From Peribacillus simplex (GTDB lineage: Bacteria > Bacillota > Bacilli > Bacillales > DSM-1321): DNA of 64,000 bases. The stretch is from positions 248,001-312,000 of the forward strand of contig NZ_FTMX01000005.1 in the NCBI RefSeq assembly GCF_900156045.1. Reading direction: 5' to 3'. Below the pieces are notes generated by a model. The model saw nothing but the letters and a program-made list of their open reading frames with translations, searched no databases and had not been told where the DNA came from. This document shows, piece by piece, positions 21,364-30,433 of this stretch. A program made the translations under genes and the position numbers. Every line of letters begins with the position of its first letter. Within the stretch, counting starts at the first letter, position 1.

Positions 21364-21462
21364 TTTATTTAAGAATCCCACATTATTTCCATTCGTTTAT
21401 ATTGAAGCTTGGAATCTATGTAAAAACAGGAGCGAAAGTATATAACCTACTTTACATAAAGC

Positions 21463-21504
21463 AAAAAATACTCTGGAGAATATCTCATCCCAGAGTATTT
21501 TTTT
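21463..21504. terminator. Hairpin downstream of HU pseudogene
   Basis: Stem AAATACTCTGG / CCAGAGTATTT with A and T runs on both sides. It could end transcription from either strand. Confidence 0.65.
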
Positions 21505-21518
21505 ACGATATAATACTT

Positions 21519-21773
21519 TTTCATTTAACCGCTTCTTTTCCTTATCCGGTTTAAAAGCAGTAAACTTCGGAAGCAGCAATTAGTTTTTCTTCCCCTGTAT
21601 GCGGGTTTCTAGTTCGAGCTGCTCGGACGTACACCTCAAATATACCAAATCTAATCAAATTAGAACTCATAAAAGTAATGGACTCGAGATCTTCTACACG
21701 ATCATTGGCTTCAGAAAGCTTACAAAGTACGTTTTCACCATGAACTTTGTTATGGCCTTGCACAATTTCTGTG
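21519..21773 (-). pseudogene. Decayed HU-family DNA-binding protein gene
   Basis: The minus strand encodes IRFGIFEVYVRAARTRNPHTGEE, clearly the HU signature (IGFGNFEVRERAAR-GRNPQTGEE). A frameshift follows and the frame continues as TAFKPDKEKKRLNE, matching the HU end (PAFKPGKALKDAV). The N-terminal third is poorly conserved and no normal start or ribosome site is visible. The gene is therefore broken in at least one place and has lost the Pro-rich arm spacing. A functional HU copy must exist elsewhere in the genome. Confidence 0.75.
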
Positions 21774-21832
21774 GGCCAACCGCTATATACCTTCGCCTTC
21801 TATAATGTTTATTCTCTATTCCTTCACAAATT

Positions 21833-22060
21833 TTAATCTTGGATTTTTCCACTAATGACAACACACTTCCCACTTGAAGGTTTCTTTATCATCCTTCCAT
21901 TCTTGATGTATACAGTGTAAGTATTATTGACTTTAGCATCTAATCTTGCTAAATCTCCCATTCTTGCTATGATATTTTTGACAGCTTCCCTCTTCAGATT
22001 ATCCATGACTTTCTTTTTCCATTGTTCCCGATTATTTTTTTGCTTATTTTCATCAACCAT
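21833..22060 (-). CDS. Small basic hypothetical protein (75 residues)
   Basis: ATG 22060 is preceded by AAAAAGGATGGGATCC. The product is Lys/Arg-rich in its first half (NNREQWKKKVMDNLKREAVKNIIARMGDLARL) and ends in a short beta-like part (YTVYIKNGRMIKKPSSGKCVVISGKI). No family is known to me. A clearly homologous but broken copy lies at 31668-31860, which shows that the ancestral coding sequence was duplicated and that this reading frame is the conserved one. There is no signal peptide or membrane segment. Confidence 0.6.
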   Translation of the reverse strand: MVDENKQKNNREQWKKKVMDNLKREAVKNIIARMGDLARLDAKVNNTYTVYIKNGRMIKKPSSGKCVVISGKIQD

Positions 22061-22874
22061 CAGGATCCCATCCTTTTTGTTTGATTTATGTCTTCTCCGA
22101 TATTAGTGTATTATATTTTTATCATCTTGTTACCTTTATGCTTTTCCTAATTGGGTTCTTTTTTTATTTTATAACGTAACAGGTAAGTGAAAAGGATATT
22201 AATAAAATGGCTCACGCTAGTGATAGCAAAAAAAGAACGCACATAAAAACAGGATGCAACTGAATGTTGCACCCTGTCTGAAAAAGGGGTTTGCTTCATT
22301 TCGAATCAGCATAAATTCTCTGCGATAAACACCTCATCTACATTAGAGTAAATACCGGTATCTGACTAGAGTTTACCATCCAAAGCAACCATCCCCTATA
22401 TCTTAAAAGTTTTATCAACTTTCAAAGTATAATCGACAATTATTGAATGAGTTTTCTGCTTTTACGTGCAAGCGAACCATCTCCTTGCTCGAAACGATTT
22501 TTATGAAGCTTCCAGTAGTTAAGTTAAACGTCTTTAACTGACACCTCATTTACTATATGATATGAACCATACGTAAATCACTAGCCCCTTCTTCTTTATT
22601 TATTATGACCATCTGCTGGCAAAATATAATTGGTTGTTTATGGATATCAACAATTGTTTAAATCAAGTTATTCATTGTTGTTTAAGTACAAATCATTTGC
22701 AATCTCAACACAGATAAAATCTACACTAAGTTCGACGTTCTCCTTGGAAAGAGCGGAAATGCAAAAATAAAAAGGCCGGCAGTCGTTAGCTTTCACCGAC
22801 TTTCTGCACCACCTTGCATTCTTACTGCATAATTAATAAAGTAACGACAAAGCATTATGAAGACTTCATTTGAA
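22061..22874. other. Long intergenic region with two hairpins
   Basis: About 800 AT-rich bases with no convincing gene. A hairpin with stem TGCAAC/GTTGCA lies at 22243-22283. Another imperfect stem (GTCGG...CGAC with GCAG/TGC arms, then T runs on the minus strand) at 22775-22812 probably ends the nucleotidase operon. Confidence 0.4.
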
Positions 22875-23888
22875 TTATTGCGCATTCAACTCTGAACGAT
22901 ATTCGTCTATAATTGCTTGTATCTCTGAATCGGCTCGGACATTTGTGACGTCGTAGAGGAATCCATCGGATTCGGCCAACGTCATTTTCCCGTCAACAAC
23001 TTCAAAGGTCAAATCCAGGCGGCCCAAATAATGTTCTTGTTCTCCGCCGGCTTGAGTAATTGGCACCATCACCTCTCCATTGAATTCGTATTCGGGCGTT
23101 TCGATGACCTTATGTGTATCTGCGCCGATTACCGCTGAAACTCCTGGAACCTGAGCCAAGTTGTGGTCTTCAGTGTTCCCGGCATGCGAAAGGACAATAT
23201 TAATGTCGGACTTTTCACTCACTTCAGGAAGCAACTCATTCAACGCTTCTACCGGTTCAATGAAATCGAGGTCAGCAACATCATTCCAACCGCGAATTTC
23301 CGGCTTCATCGAAGTAAGGCCGATCATGCCGACTTTAACACCATTGAAAGTAAAACTCTTCCAAGGTTTGACATTCTGAATGTACTTTCCTGTTTCCCTG
23401 TCAATGACATTACCAGTAAGGATGGGGAAATTCACGTTGCGGTGGTAATTCTTTAACTGTTCATAACGGCTTTCCTGTGTGCCCTCTCCGGCAGGGTAAA
23501 CGCGGAAGTCGTTGTTTCCGAGAACCATTGCATCATAGTCCAAAGCTTTCAAAAGAGACGTCTCCAACTCTCCTTGCCCCGCTTGAAACTCGCCTCGCAG
23601 GAAGACATCCCCGCCATCGACGAGAAGCAGATTCTCCTCTTCATTGCGCACATTTTCAATGATGGTGGCATACTTCGCAATAGAATTTTGATGAATGGTT
23701 CCATCAACCAGCGTGACGATGTCATCCAAATGGCCATGAAAGTCATTCGTCTGGAGAATGGTGAGTTCAAACTTCTCCCCCTCCTTGAGCTTTTCCTCCG
23801 CATCTGCTGTTACGGGCATTCCGACAAAAGCAGCAGCCATCGTCAGCGAAAAGCAGCCCGTCAATAACTTCATTCCCATTTTATTCAT
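22875..23888 (-). CDS. Secreted metallophosphoesterase, 5'-nucleotidase type
   Basis: About 337 residues from ATG 23888 (GGAGG seven bases upstream). Residues 1-30 look like a Sec signal peptide ending near TADAEE. The rest is the calcineurin-like catalytic domain of the 5'-nucleotidase/UshA/YfkN family: TNDFHGHL (metal ligands), VDGGDVF, GNNDF (usually GNHEFD, so one His is replaced), VLSHAGNTEDH and GADTHK. The C-terminal substrate-binding domain of full UshA-type enzymes is absent. It probably releases phosphate from nucleotides or other phosphoesters outside the cell. It is third in a run phoX-tatA-nucleotidase on the minus strand, consistent with phosphate scavenging. Confidence 0.85.
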   Translation of the reverse strand: MNKMGMKLLTGCFSLTMAAAFVGMPVTADAEEKLKEGEKFELTILQTNDFHGHLDDIVTLVDGTIHQNSIAKYATIIENVRNEEENLLLVDGGDVFLRGEFQAGQGELETSLLKALDYDAMVLGNNDFRVYPAGEGTQESRYEQLKNYHRNVNFPILTGNVIDRETGKYIQNVKPWKSFTFNGVKVGMIGLTSMKPEIRGWNDVADLDFIEPVEALNELLPEVSEKSDINIVLSHAGNTEDHNLAQVPGVSAVIGADTHKVIETPEYEFNGEVMVPITQAGGEQEHYLGRLDLTFEVVDGKMTLAESDGFLYDVTNVRADSEIQAIIDEYRSELNAQ

Positions 23889-23936
23889 CCTATTTCCTCC
23901 AAGCAATTACTCTATTAAATTGTAAACACAAGTTAT

Positions 23937-24146
23937 TTAGTTTCCAGTCTTTTCGGTTTTATCAAGAGCGACAAGTTTAGTTTTTTCTTCTTTGTCATTG
24001 CTGATCAAGTCATTTGTTGCTTTTTTTAATTCATTTAAAGTTTTCCCGAAAGCGCTTCCGATTTCCGGTAATTTAGAAGGACCAAAAATGATTAACGCAA
24101 TGACTAGAATGAGAATTAGGCCAGGAATGCCGATGCTAGATAACAA
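23937..24146 (-). CDS. tatA: TatA/E family twin-arginine translocase subunit
   Basis: 69 residues: one N-terminal membrane helix ([22 protein letters not shown]), the conserved FGP hinge, an amphipathic helix ([17 protein letters not shown]) and a charged tail. It forms the protein-conducting assembly of the Tat system. The start is TTG with AGGAGG eight bases upstream. It lies between phoX, whose product carries a twin-arginine signal, and the nucleotidase gene, so it is likely dedicated to PhoX export in the way TatAd serves PhoD in B. subtilis. No tatC is present in the window. Confidence 0.93.
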   Translation of the reverse strand: MLSSIGIPGLILILVIALIIFGPSKLPEIGSAFGKTLNELKKATNDLISNDKEEKTKLVALDKTEKTGN

Positions 24147-24203
24147 TCTTCTTACCTCCTAAACCATGATGGTTTGTTCATACTCAAAAAATGAGATGAT
24201 TAC

Positions 24204-25649
24204 TTATAAAATTGGCATACCATGGCGCTCTAGAGCAGCTGCTTCCAATAAAGGCATACCTTGTTCATCTGCAAATGCAGTAAGTTTATCCGAAACAACA
24301 GGGGCAAGACTTGCTGGAGGCAGAGCATGGTTCATAGCTCGTCTGCGGGTAGAATTTCTGCGTGCAAATGGTCCCCAAATCGCAAAGGTGATACCAGGTG
24401 TTTGCATATTTACAAAAAAAGTATTTCCATCCGGAGAAAATGTAGGGCCTGCAAATTCAGAACCGTTCATCATATTTTCAGCAAAAGTATAAATATTTCC
24501 TTCAGGAGTCAATCCGACAATACGATCATTACCGCCTCCATCTTCGGCGATCCATAGATCTCCCCAAGGAGTGATTGTAATGTTATCTGGAGCTTCTAAA
24601 TCATTTTTATCCGTAGACTCATAGAATAGTTCTAAGGTGTTTGTCGCTGGCGTGTAGCGATAAACACGGCCAAGGCGTGCTGAACCTGCACTTGTATCAT
24701 CGAACCATAAAGTACCTTCAGAAAAATAAGCCCCTTCTAAGCGGCTAAACTGAATACAGCCTTTTTCCTTAGCGTCTTGCTGTGCGATTTCAGGATTTAA
24801 TTTTTTCCAGACGATCCCGAATTTTTGTCTAGTACTAAATTGACTTGCAGCTGCAGCCGGTAATTCATCAATCGCTGCTGCCTCAAGTGTACCGCCATTT
24901 TGCAGAGAACCTAGTTTTTGACTACGGTCATGTGGTGTAAAACGATACAAGAAGCTTGGACTTGCATCTTCCGTTAAATACCAAATCCCTGTTGAAGGGT
25001 CAACATGCCCAGCTTCATGGGAGAAATAACCCATATCACGGATTGGTGTTCTTGACATTTCGTTTTCAGGATCAAGCGGATTTACTTCAAATACAAAGCC
25101 ATGTCCCATATCACGAGTTTCCTCCATTGTTAACCAGGTACCCCAAGTCGTAGCTCCACCCGCACAGTTACGGATTGTACCTGAACTTGATACATACTGA
25201 TCAATGACTTTATTATTTTGTCCCACGATTAATGTGGTTGTGCCGCCCGCAGCACCAGCGCTCCAAGGTTTTTTTCCATTTACAGGGTAATCAGAATTTG
25301 TCCCATTTTCATGGTTTCTTACAAGAATGGTTGTACCCTTCTCCCCTTTATAGGCAGCCATTCCATCGTGAGCAGAAGGAACAAGGTCACCATTAGGCAT
25401 GATATCACCAGTTCTTGAAAGCATTTTGTAATGAAATCCCCTTGGCAGATCCAGAACTCCATTTGGATCCTTTACTAGCGGGCCATATCCACCAAATCCG
25501 CTTGTTGGATTGCTAGATTCCACTGCAAATCCTTTTGTAGATCCCGCAAGAGACAATACCCCAGTTGAACCAAGTGTTAATGCTAAAGTGCTCATTCCAC
25601 CAACTTTTAAGAAATTACGTCTGTTTAAACCGCTATTGCTAGATATCAT
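24204..25649 (-). CDS. phoX: PhoX-family (DUF839) Tat-exported phosphatase
   Basis: About 481 residues from ATG 25649 (GGAGG eight bases upstream); the upstream frame lacks a ribosome site. The twin-arginine signal LNRRNFLKV (Arg10-Arg11) is followed by a hydrophobic stretch. The body matches PhoX/DUF839 proteins: LPRGFHYKMLSRTGD, the HDGMAAY and NHEN motifs, TTWGTWLTMEETRD, SHEAGHVDP and the DNITITPWGDLWIAEDG beta-propeller block. PhoX enzymes are calcium- and iron-dependent alkaline phosphatases folded before export, which explains the adjacent tatA. A Pho-type operator candidate lies upstream. Confidence 0.9.
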   Translation of the reverse strand: MISSNSGLNRRNFLKVGGMSTLALTLGSTGVLSLAGSTKGFAVESSNPTSGFGGYGPLVKDPNGVLDLPRGFHYKMLSRTGDIMPNGDLVPSAHDGMAAYKGEKGTTILVRNHENGTNSDYPVNGKKPWSAGAAGGTTTLIVGQNNKVIDQYVSSSGTIRNCAGGATTWGTWLTMEETRDMGHGFVFEVNPLDPENEMSRTPIRDMGYFSHEAGHVDPSTGIWYLTEDASPSFLYRFTPHDRSQKLGSLQNGGTLEAAAIDELPAAAASQFSTRQKFGIVWKKLNPEIAQQDAKEKGCIQFSRLEGAYFSEGTLWFDDTSAGSARLGRVYRYTPATNTLELFYESTDKNDLEAPDNITITPWGDLWIAEDGGGNDRIVGLTPEGNIYTFAENMMNGSEFAGPTFSPDGNTFFVNMQTPGITFAIWGPFARRNSTRRRAMNHALPPASLAPVVSDKLTAFADEQGMPLLEAAALERHGMPIL

Positions 25650-25713
25650 TAACATTACCTCCAAAATTTTTTTGAGGGATGCTATATTCCTTATAGCAAA
25701 CTCTACCCTCAAA

Positions 25714-25744
25714 ATTAACAGACCTTTTTAAATGCTCTGTTAAT
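25714..25744 (-). promoter_or_regulatory. Operator upstream of phoX, possible PhoP box
   Basis: Perfect inverted repeat ATTAACAGA / TCTGTTAAT separated by 13 bases. On the minus strand TTAACA (25743-25738) and TTTAAA (25732-25727) are spaced 11 bases apart, as PhoP direct repeats (TTHACA-like) are. It lies about 65 bases before the phoX start. Confidence 0.5.
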
Positions 25745-25749
25745 CCCAT

Positions 25750-26498
25750 GTGATTTTATTCCTTCTTATGAAAAATAAGCTAAAAGTCACGGTTTACACA
25801 ATAAAATGGAGGTTATTACCATATTCGTAACATATATAAGGTGGAAATTGATGGTAGGAGCCCAAAGTGGAGAAAAAAACTAAGGATTTTGTCATAAAAA
25901 GATCGATGCCGATTATTAAAGCTTATTAATAGTTTGTAAATAATACACTATGCCAAACCTTGTTAACCCGCTTTTTTTACCCAAATATAGTAAGTTTTTG
26001 GAAAAAGGAATCGGTTAATGACATGCTTAATATTAGAACTTTTTTATTTACAATAATTGATTCTTTTCATTTCAATTTTCAAATCCACATTTTGTATGAA
26101 TATAGTGCTACAGTAGCACGCTACCTCCAGCTCAACATGGAGTTTTTTTCAATGTAAGTTAAGTAAAGTATCGTCATTTCGGATTAATGTCGGGATTGAA
26201 AAGCGAACTGTGAAACGATGTTTTAAAACGAAGCGCCAGGCTATAGAAACTAAAGGCAAGGATTATGACTGGAGAATACAGCAAGCCTTCGATTCAATTA
26301 AGGATTATATTCATAGTTGGCTGTACGAGATCCATAGGTTTGAGAAGATTACACAGGTAAATCAAAGGAGCCTACTGTAGAGTTTCCGATTCATATGAGC
26401 ACATATAGTTGATGTATTAAAAAACACCCCTGTCTTAATACGGTTGAATATCCCCCACCTGAGCAATAATTTAATACGAATTTAGCCTAAAAAAAGAG
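25750..26498. other. Intergenic region with an unassigned coding remnant
   Basis: Between 26172 and 26383 on the plus strand a frame without a start codon encodes a basic, Trp-containing helical stretch (KRCFKTKRQAIETKGKDYDW, then IQQAFDSIKDYIHSWLYEIHR). It looks like the remains of a gene but I cannot name it. The rest is AT-rich and shows nothing clear. Confidence 0.35.
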
Positions 26499-26568
26499 TT
26501 GACACGAAACTTGTACCTAACTTAAAGTATAGCTTATACAACAAAAAGTTTCCTTTAGGAAACTTTTT
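26499..26568 (+). promoter_or_regulatory. Promoter and MntR-like operator of the oxidase/ZIP operon
   Basis: TTGACA at 26499-26504 is followed after 18 bases by TAAAGT (26523-26528). Directly downstream, at 26543-26568, is a perfect 11-bp inverted repeat AAAAAGTTTCC / GGAAACTTTTT around TTTA, just before the ribosome site. The half-site AAGGAAACTT-like form resembles DtxR-family MntR operators of Bacillus. The hairpin could alternatively act as an attenuator. Confidence 0.5.
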
Positions 26569-26584
26569 AGAAGGGGGTCAAGTA

Positions 26585-27598
26585 ATGTCGGATGAGAAAA
26601 AGGTTTCCCGCAGAGATATTTTAAAGATGGGGACTGCTGGTGCGTTTGGAATAGCTGGATCTTATTACTTAAATAAAATGGCACAATTCCCAACTGTGGC
26701 TCAGGCATCGCCTCACAAGAATGGCAAACATTCCAGTCATGCAAATATGAATATGAGTGATCAAACCAAAACCACAGGTTATAAAATGGCAGAACGGCTC
26801 CTTACAGAGTTTGATTATGGAAAAGTTACTAAGCTGTCCAACGGACAAATACTCCGGGAATATGAAGTCGTGGCAATTGATAAAGAAATCGAAATTGCCA
26901 AAGGAATTAAATTTCCAGGCTGGACGTATAACGGAACAATACCAGGACCAACTTTTCGTTGTACCGAGGGTGACCTTTTGCGGTTTCACTTTATTAATGA
27001 GGGCAGCCACCCTCACTCTATCCATTTTCACGGAATCCATCCTCCAGAGATGGACGGTTTAACTTCCATTTATCCTGGACAAAAATTCACGTACGAATTT
27101 GAAGCGAAGCCATACGGATTACAAATTTACCATTGCCATGTACTCCCTCTAGCCCGTCATATCCATAAGGGATTATACGGTAATTTTATTATTGATCCAA
27201 AGAGGCCAAGAGAGCCGGCATTAGAGTTAAACATGGTTATGAATGGCTTTGATTTGGATTTAGACGGCGAAAACGAGTTTTATACGGTGAATGGCTATGC
27301 CTTCGCATTTATGAATCACCCTATTAAAATCAAAAAAGATCAACTCGTAAGGATCTATCTAAGTAATTTAACAGAATTCGACTTATTAAATTCGTTTCAT
27401 TTGCATGCGAATTACTTTACGTATTATCCAACCGGGAGAAACGATAACCCCTCTCAGTTCACAGATACCATCATGCAATGTCAGGGAGAACGTGGAATTA
27501 TTGAAGTTCGGTTTCCATACAAGGGAACATATATGTTTCATGCCCATGTAAGTGAATTTGCTGAGTTAGGCTGGATGGGATTCTTTGAGGTCGAGTAA
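26585..27598 (+). CDS. Tat-exported two-domain multicopper oxidase
   Basis: 337 residues. The N-terminus has a twin-arginine signal (SRRDILK, Arg9-Arg10) and a hydrophobic stretch, then a His/Met-rich linker (ASPHKNGKHSSHANMNM). Two cupredoxin domains follow. Copper ligands visible are His147 and His149 (HSIHFHG), the type 1 set around His183-Cys184 and His185 (YHCHVLPLARHIH), His272/His274 (FHLHANYF) and His319/His321 (MFHAHVSEF). This two-domain laccase or nitrite-reductase-like layout is smaller than CotA. Substrate unknown; metal oxidation is an idea suggested by the downstream ZIP transporter and the MntR-like operator. Confidence 0.85.
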   Translation: MSDEKKVSRRDILKMGTAGAFGIAGSYYLNKMAQFPTVAQASPHKNGKHSSHANMNMSDQTKTTGYKMAERLLTEFDYGKVTKLSNGQILREYEVVAIDKEIEIAKGIKFPGWTYNGTIPGPTFRCTEGDLLRFHFINEGSHPHSIHFHGIHPPEMDGLTSIYPGQKFTYEFEAKPYGLQIYHCHVLPLARHIHKGLYGNFIIDPKRPREPALELNMVMNGFDLDLDGENEFYTVNGYAFAFMNHPIKIKKDQLVRIYLSNLTEFDLLNSFHLHANYFTYYPTGRNDNPSQFTDTIMQCQGERGIIEVRFPYKGTYMFHAHVSEFAELGWMGFFEVE

Positions 27599-27613
27599 AA
27601 AAGGAGGGATAAT

Positions 27614-28783
27614 ATGAAGGGCAAATGGTTAATTTCTGTTTTAATACCGTTAGTATTACTTATAGGGGTGCTAGGATGGGTGCTGAAGAATGGAGCAGGT
27701 GTAGAAAAAGATCCTGCAGCACCGATTGAAGTCTTGAATATTGAACGCATCAAGGTAACTAAAATCGGTTTCGAATTATTTGTCAGTAATACCGGACCCG
27801 AACCCTTAACGATTTCTCAAGTGATGGTTAATGATTCAGTGTGGAATTTCAATGTCGCTCCCCAAGCAAAACTTGAACGATTTGATGAGGGAAAGGTGAC
27901 CATCTCTTACCCATGGGTGGAAGGTGATCCACATACCATTAAGTTAATCACAGAGAATGGGATTATCTCGGAAGGTGAAGTGGCAGCTGCCACACTCACT
28001 CCAGAAACCACCTGGAGCAACTTTCTTAATTACGGCTTAATCGGATTTTACGTTGGTATTGTCCCGATTACATTGGGGCTGTTGTGGTATCCCTTTATGA
28101 AACGCTTCTCCCGAAAGTTTATAAATGGGATTCTTGCCCTTACCGTTGGGCTCCTTTTATTCTTATTTGTTGGAACTCTGGCTGATGGGTTTGAAATTGG
28201 TGCAGAAGCACCTTCTGTCTTTCAGGGAAATATGGTTGTCATTATTGCGGCTTCCTTAACGTTCTTATTATTGATCGGATTTGACCAATATCAACAAAGA
28301 AAACAAGAAAAGAAAGGATATTCTCCTTTTGGTCTGGCTTTGTTGATGGCTACCGGAATAGGGCTTCATAACTTTGGAGAAGGTTTGGCAATTGGTTCTT
28401 CCTTTGCACTAGGTGAAGCTGCTTTAGGAACCTTTTTAATTATCGGGTTTACCCTGCACAACATTACGGAAGGGATTGGAATCGCTGCTCCTTTATTAAA
28501 GACCACACCTCGATTTAGAGACTTTTTATTACTGGGAGTTATCGCAGGGGCACCCGCCATTGCAGGTACTTGGGTTGGCGGATTCATCTTCTCACCAATT
28601 TGGGGGGCTTTGTTCCTTGGTATTGGTGCAGGGGCAATTCTTCAAGTAATTTATGTAATAACGAAAATGCTCATTGAAGATCATAGAAAACATAATGAAG
28701 CATCTGTTTCATGGTTAAACCTTTCGGGATTCGCTATTGGACTATTAATCATGTACTTTACTGCATTTTTTGTGAAATTTTAA
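27614..28783 (+). CDS. ZIP family metal transporter with N-terminal extracytoplasmic domain
   Basis: 389 residues. The first helix (VLIPLVLLIGVLGWVL) is followed by about 120 residues of beta-rich sequence without cofactors, then seven or so membrane spans. The ZIP signatures HNFGEGLAIG and HNITEGIGIA (metal-binding His/Asn/Glu) are intact. ZIP proteins move Zn, Fe or Mn into the cytosol. The beta-rich N-terminal part is unusual for a bacterial ZIP and may sit outside the membrane. The ATG is 15 bases after the oxidase stop with AAGGAGGGA, so the two are co-transcribed and probably act on the same metal. Confidence 0.85.
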   Translation: MKGKWLISVLIPLVLLIGVLGWVLKNGAGVEKDPAAPIEVLNIERIKVTKIGFELFVSNTGPEPLTISQVMVNDSVWNFNVAPQAKLERFDEGKVTISYPWVEGDPHTIKLITENGIISEGEVAAATLTPETTWSNFLNYGLIGFYVGIVPITLGLLWYPFMKRFSRKFINGILALTVGLLLFLFVGTLADGFEIGAEAPSVFQGNMVVIIAASLTFLLLIGFDQYQQRKQEKKGYSPFGLALLMATGIGLHNFGEGLAIGSSFALGEAALGTFLIIGFTLHNITEGIGIAAPLLKTTPRFRDFLLLGVIAGAPAIAGTWVGGFIFSPIWGALFLGIGAGAILQVIYVITKMLIEDHRKHNEASVSWLNLSGFAIGLLIMYFTAFFVKF

Positions 28784-29087
28784 GACATTCTTTAATCTTG
28801 TTGGGACGCATAAACAATTCGAACTTGGAAGAGCTGTGGGTATAATTTTGAAGAGGAAAGAAAGGTAAAGAAAAGTAATAAATTAGAGTTAGAAAGGGCA
28901 TAAAATATAAGTAGAGCAATCTTAAAATTATGTAGCGAACCGAACTATCGAACAAATATCAACGGTAAACGGTAATTAAAATAAATCCTAACTTGATTAG
29001 AAAATGGATTCAAACGACTTTATTTACTGAGGTTATTCTAAAAATGAGCTAAAGGAATTACAAAATTTATTTACTTGGGGGAACATT
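28784..29087. other. Intergenic region before second tatA
   Basis: About 300 AT-rich bases. I see no gene or clear terminator, so read-through from the ZIP gene into tatA is possible. Confidence 0.4.
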
Positions 29088-29309
29088 ATGTTTCAAAGTA
29101 TAGGTATACCAGGTTTAATTTTAATACTTGTCATTGCCTTGATAATTTTTGGACCTAAAAAGCTGCCGGAAATCGGTAGAGCCTTTGGACGTACTTTAAC
29201 TGAATTCAAGAGTGCTACCAAGGGACTAGTAAATGATGAAGATAAGGCAGAAGGGGAAAATCCTGAGTTAACGACTGAAAAGAAGCAGGATAAATCAACA
29301 GTTTCATAA
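29088..29309 (+). CDS. tatA: Second TatA/E family translocase subunit
   Basis: 73 residues, starting ATG after GGGGGAAC. The same layout as the first copy ([29 protein letters not shown], then a charged tail), and the membrane helix is identical to it. It follows the Tat-dependent multicopper oxidase and ZIP genes on the same strand, as the other copy follows phoX, so each Tat substrate locus has its own TatA. No TatC is in the window, and both presumably share one encoded elsewhere. A terminator follows. Confidence 0.93.
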   Translation: MFQSIGIPGLILILVIALIIFGPKKLPEIGRAFGRTLTEFKSATKGLVNDEDKAEGENPELTTEKKQDKSTVS

Positions 29310-29320
29310 GTATTGGGTAG

Positions 29321-29341
29321 ACGAGGCAACTCGTCTTTTTA
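29321..29341 (+). terminator. Terminator of second tatA
   Basis: Stem GACGAG / CTCGTC followed by TTTTTATTTTT, 12 bases after the stop codon. Confidence 0.8.
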
Positions 29342-29524
29342 TTTTTCATTTTAACAGGATACGTCCACCCATGTTATTGAACATTTGGAGGAACTTGGAC
29401 CACGTTACTTGATTCATAGTATGGATTTGTGGGGTTTGATGCTAGCATTCTTATTTGATTGATAAAGATATAGATCACATAGGACTTCTCAGTATCGTAA
29501 CCTATTGGTAGAACAATTTAAAAA

Positions 29525-29555
29525 AGAAAAGCCAGTCTCTAATAAAAGAACTGGC
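29525..29555 (-). terminator. Terminator after second NlpC/P60 gene
   Basis: Stem GCCAGT / ACTGGC with a T-rich tail on the minus strand, directly after the stop codon. Confidence 0.7.
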
Positions 29556-29566
29556 AACTTTCTCTA

Positions 29567-30250
29567 TTACATTCTTTTTGCTCCTAAGTATCTTTTCTTC
29601 CAATAACTATTATCCATAGAGGTAATGCTTACACCATTTGATGATGAGCTGTGTATGAATTGATTACCCCCGATATAAATACCAGCATGTGAGGCACCAG
29701 ATTTATAGGTTTCGTAAAAGACCAAATCTCCAGCTTGTAGTTTGGAAACCTTTGTCCCCTTTTTATAAATTTCAGATACCGTTCTTGGTAAAGTGACATC
29801 TGCACCTTTTTCAAAAACGTATTTTAGGAATCCGCTACAATCAAAACCTTTTGGTGTAGTTCCCCCCCATACATACCGTACCCTCAAATGCTTTTTTGCT
29901 TCTTTCACTATCGCAGAAGATTTATTGCTTGCTTTATTCACATTAGCTCCGTTGGATGTCTGCTTTTTTACACCCAATGCTTTATATGTATTCGGACCTA
30001 CAATACCATCAGCTTTTAAGCCTTTATTTTTTTGGAACTTTACAACTGCACTTTTAGTAACCGTCCCAAAATATGTAGTTGTATTCTTACTCTTGAAATA
30101 TTCTTTTTTCTTTAATACCTCTTGTAATTGTTTTACTTCGGTATGGGTCATTCCACTTTTTAACGTACGATCGCCCAATGCAGCATTACTAACCAACGGA
30201 TTTGATAGTAACAATCCTGACACTACAAAAGATGCTATAATTTTTTTCAT
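29567..30250 (-). CDS. Secreted peptidoglycan-binding NlpC/P60 endopeptidase
   Basis: 227 residues. A Sec signal peptide (residues 1-23, VSNA cleavage site) is followed by a PG_binding_1 domain (about 30-95: LKSGMTHTEVKQLQEVLKK, FGTVTKSAVVKFQKNKGL, DGIVGPNTYKALG). A Ser/Asn-rich linker leads to the NlpC/P60 domain with catalytic Cys138 (FDCSG), His188 (HAGIYIG) and His200 (FIHSSS). It is predicted to cleave stem peptides during wall turnover. It resembles the smaller enzyme at 9803-10246 with a binding module added. ATG start with GGGGGAGA upstream. Confidence 0.92.
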   Translation of the reverse strand: MKKIIASFVVSGLLLSNPLVSNAALGDRTLKSGMTHTEVKQLQEVLKKKEYFKSKNTTTYFGTVTKSAVVKFQKNKGLKADGIVGPNTYKALGVKKQTSNGANVNKASNKSSAIVKEAKKHLRVRYVWGGTTPKGFDCSGFLKYVFEKGADVTLPRTVSEIYKKGTKVSKLQAGDLVFYETYKSGASHAGIYIGGNQFIHSSSSNGVSITSMDNSYWKKRYLGAKRM

Positions 30251-30433
30251 TTTCTCCCCCGATAAAATCCTTTTTATTTGATTTTATCAGCTTTAAGTGA
30301 CAAACATATTTACCTAATTTTACATTATGATTACAAATTCATGCATAAAGTGTGCAAAAAATACAAAATATCTAAAATAACCCTAATATTCTTTTTTTCT
30401 TATTTTGAATTTGATTATTAATTATTCTTTTAA

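Noticed and set aside
26543-26568. Palindrome before the multicopper oxidase as a transcription terminator
   Set aside because: The stem is AT-rich, it lies between promoter and ribosome site, and no T run longer than five follows. Operator is the better reading, though attenuation is not excluded.
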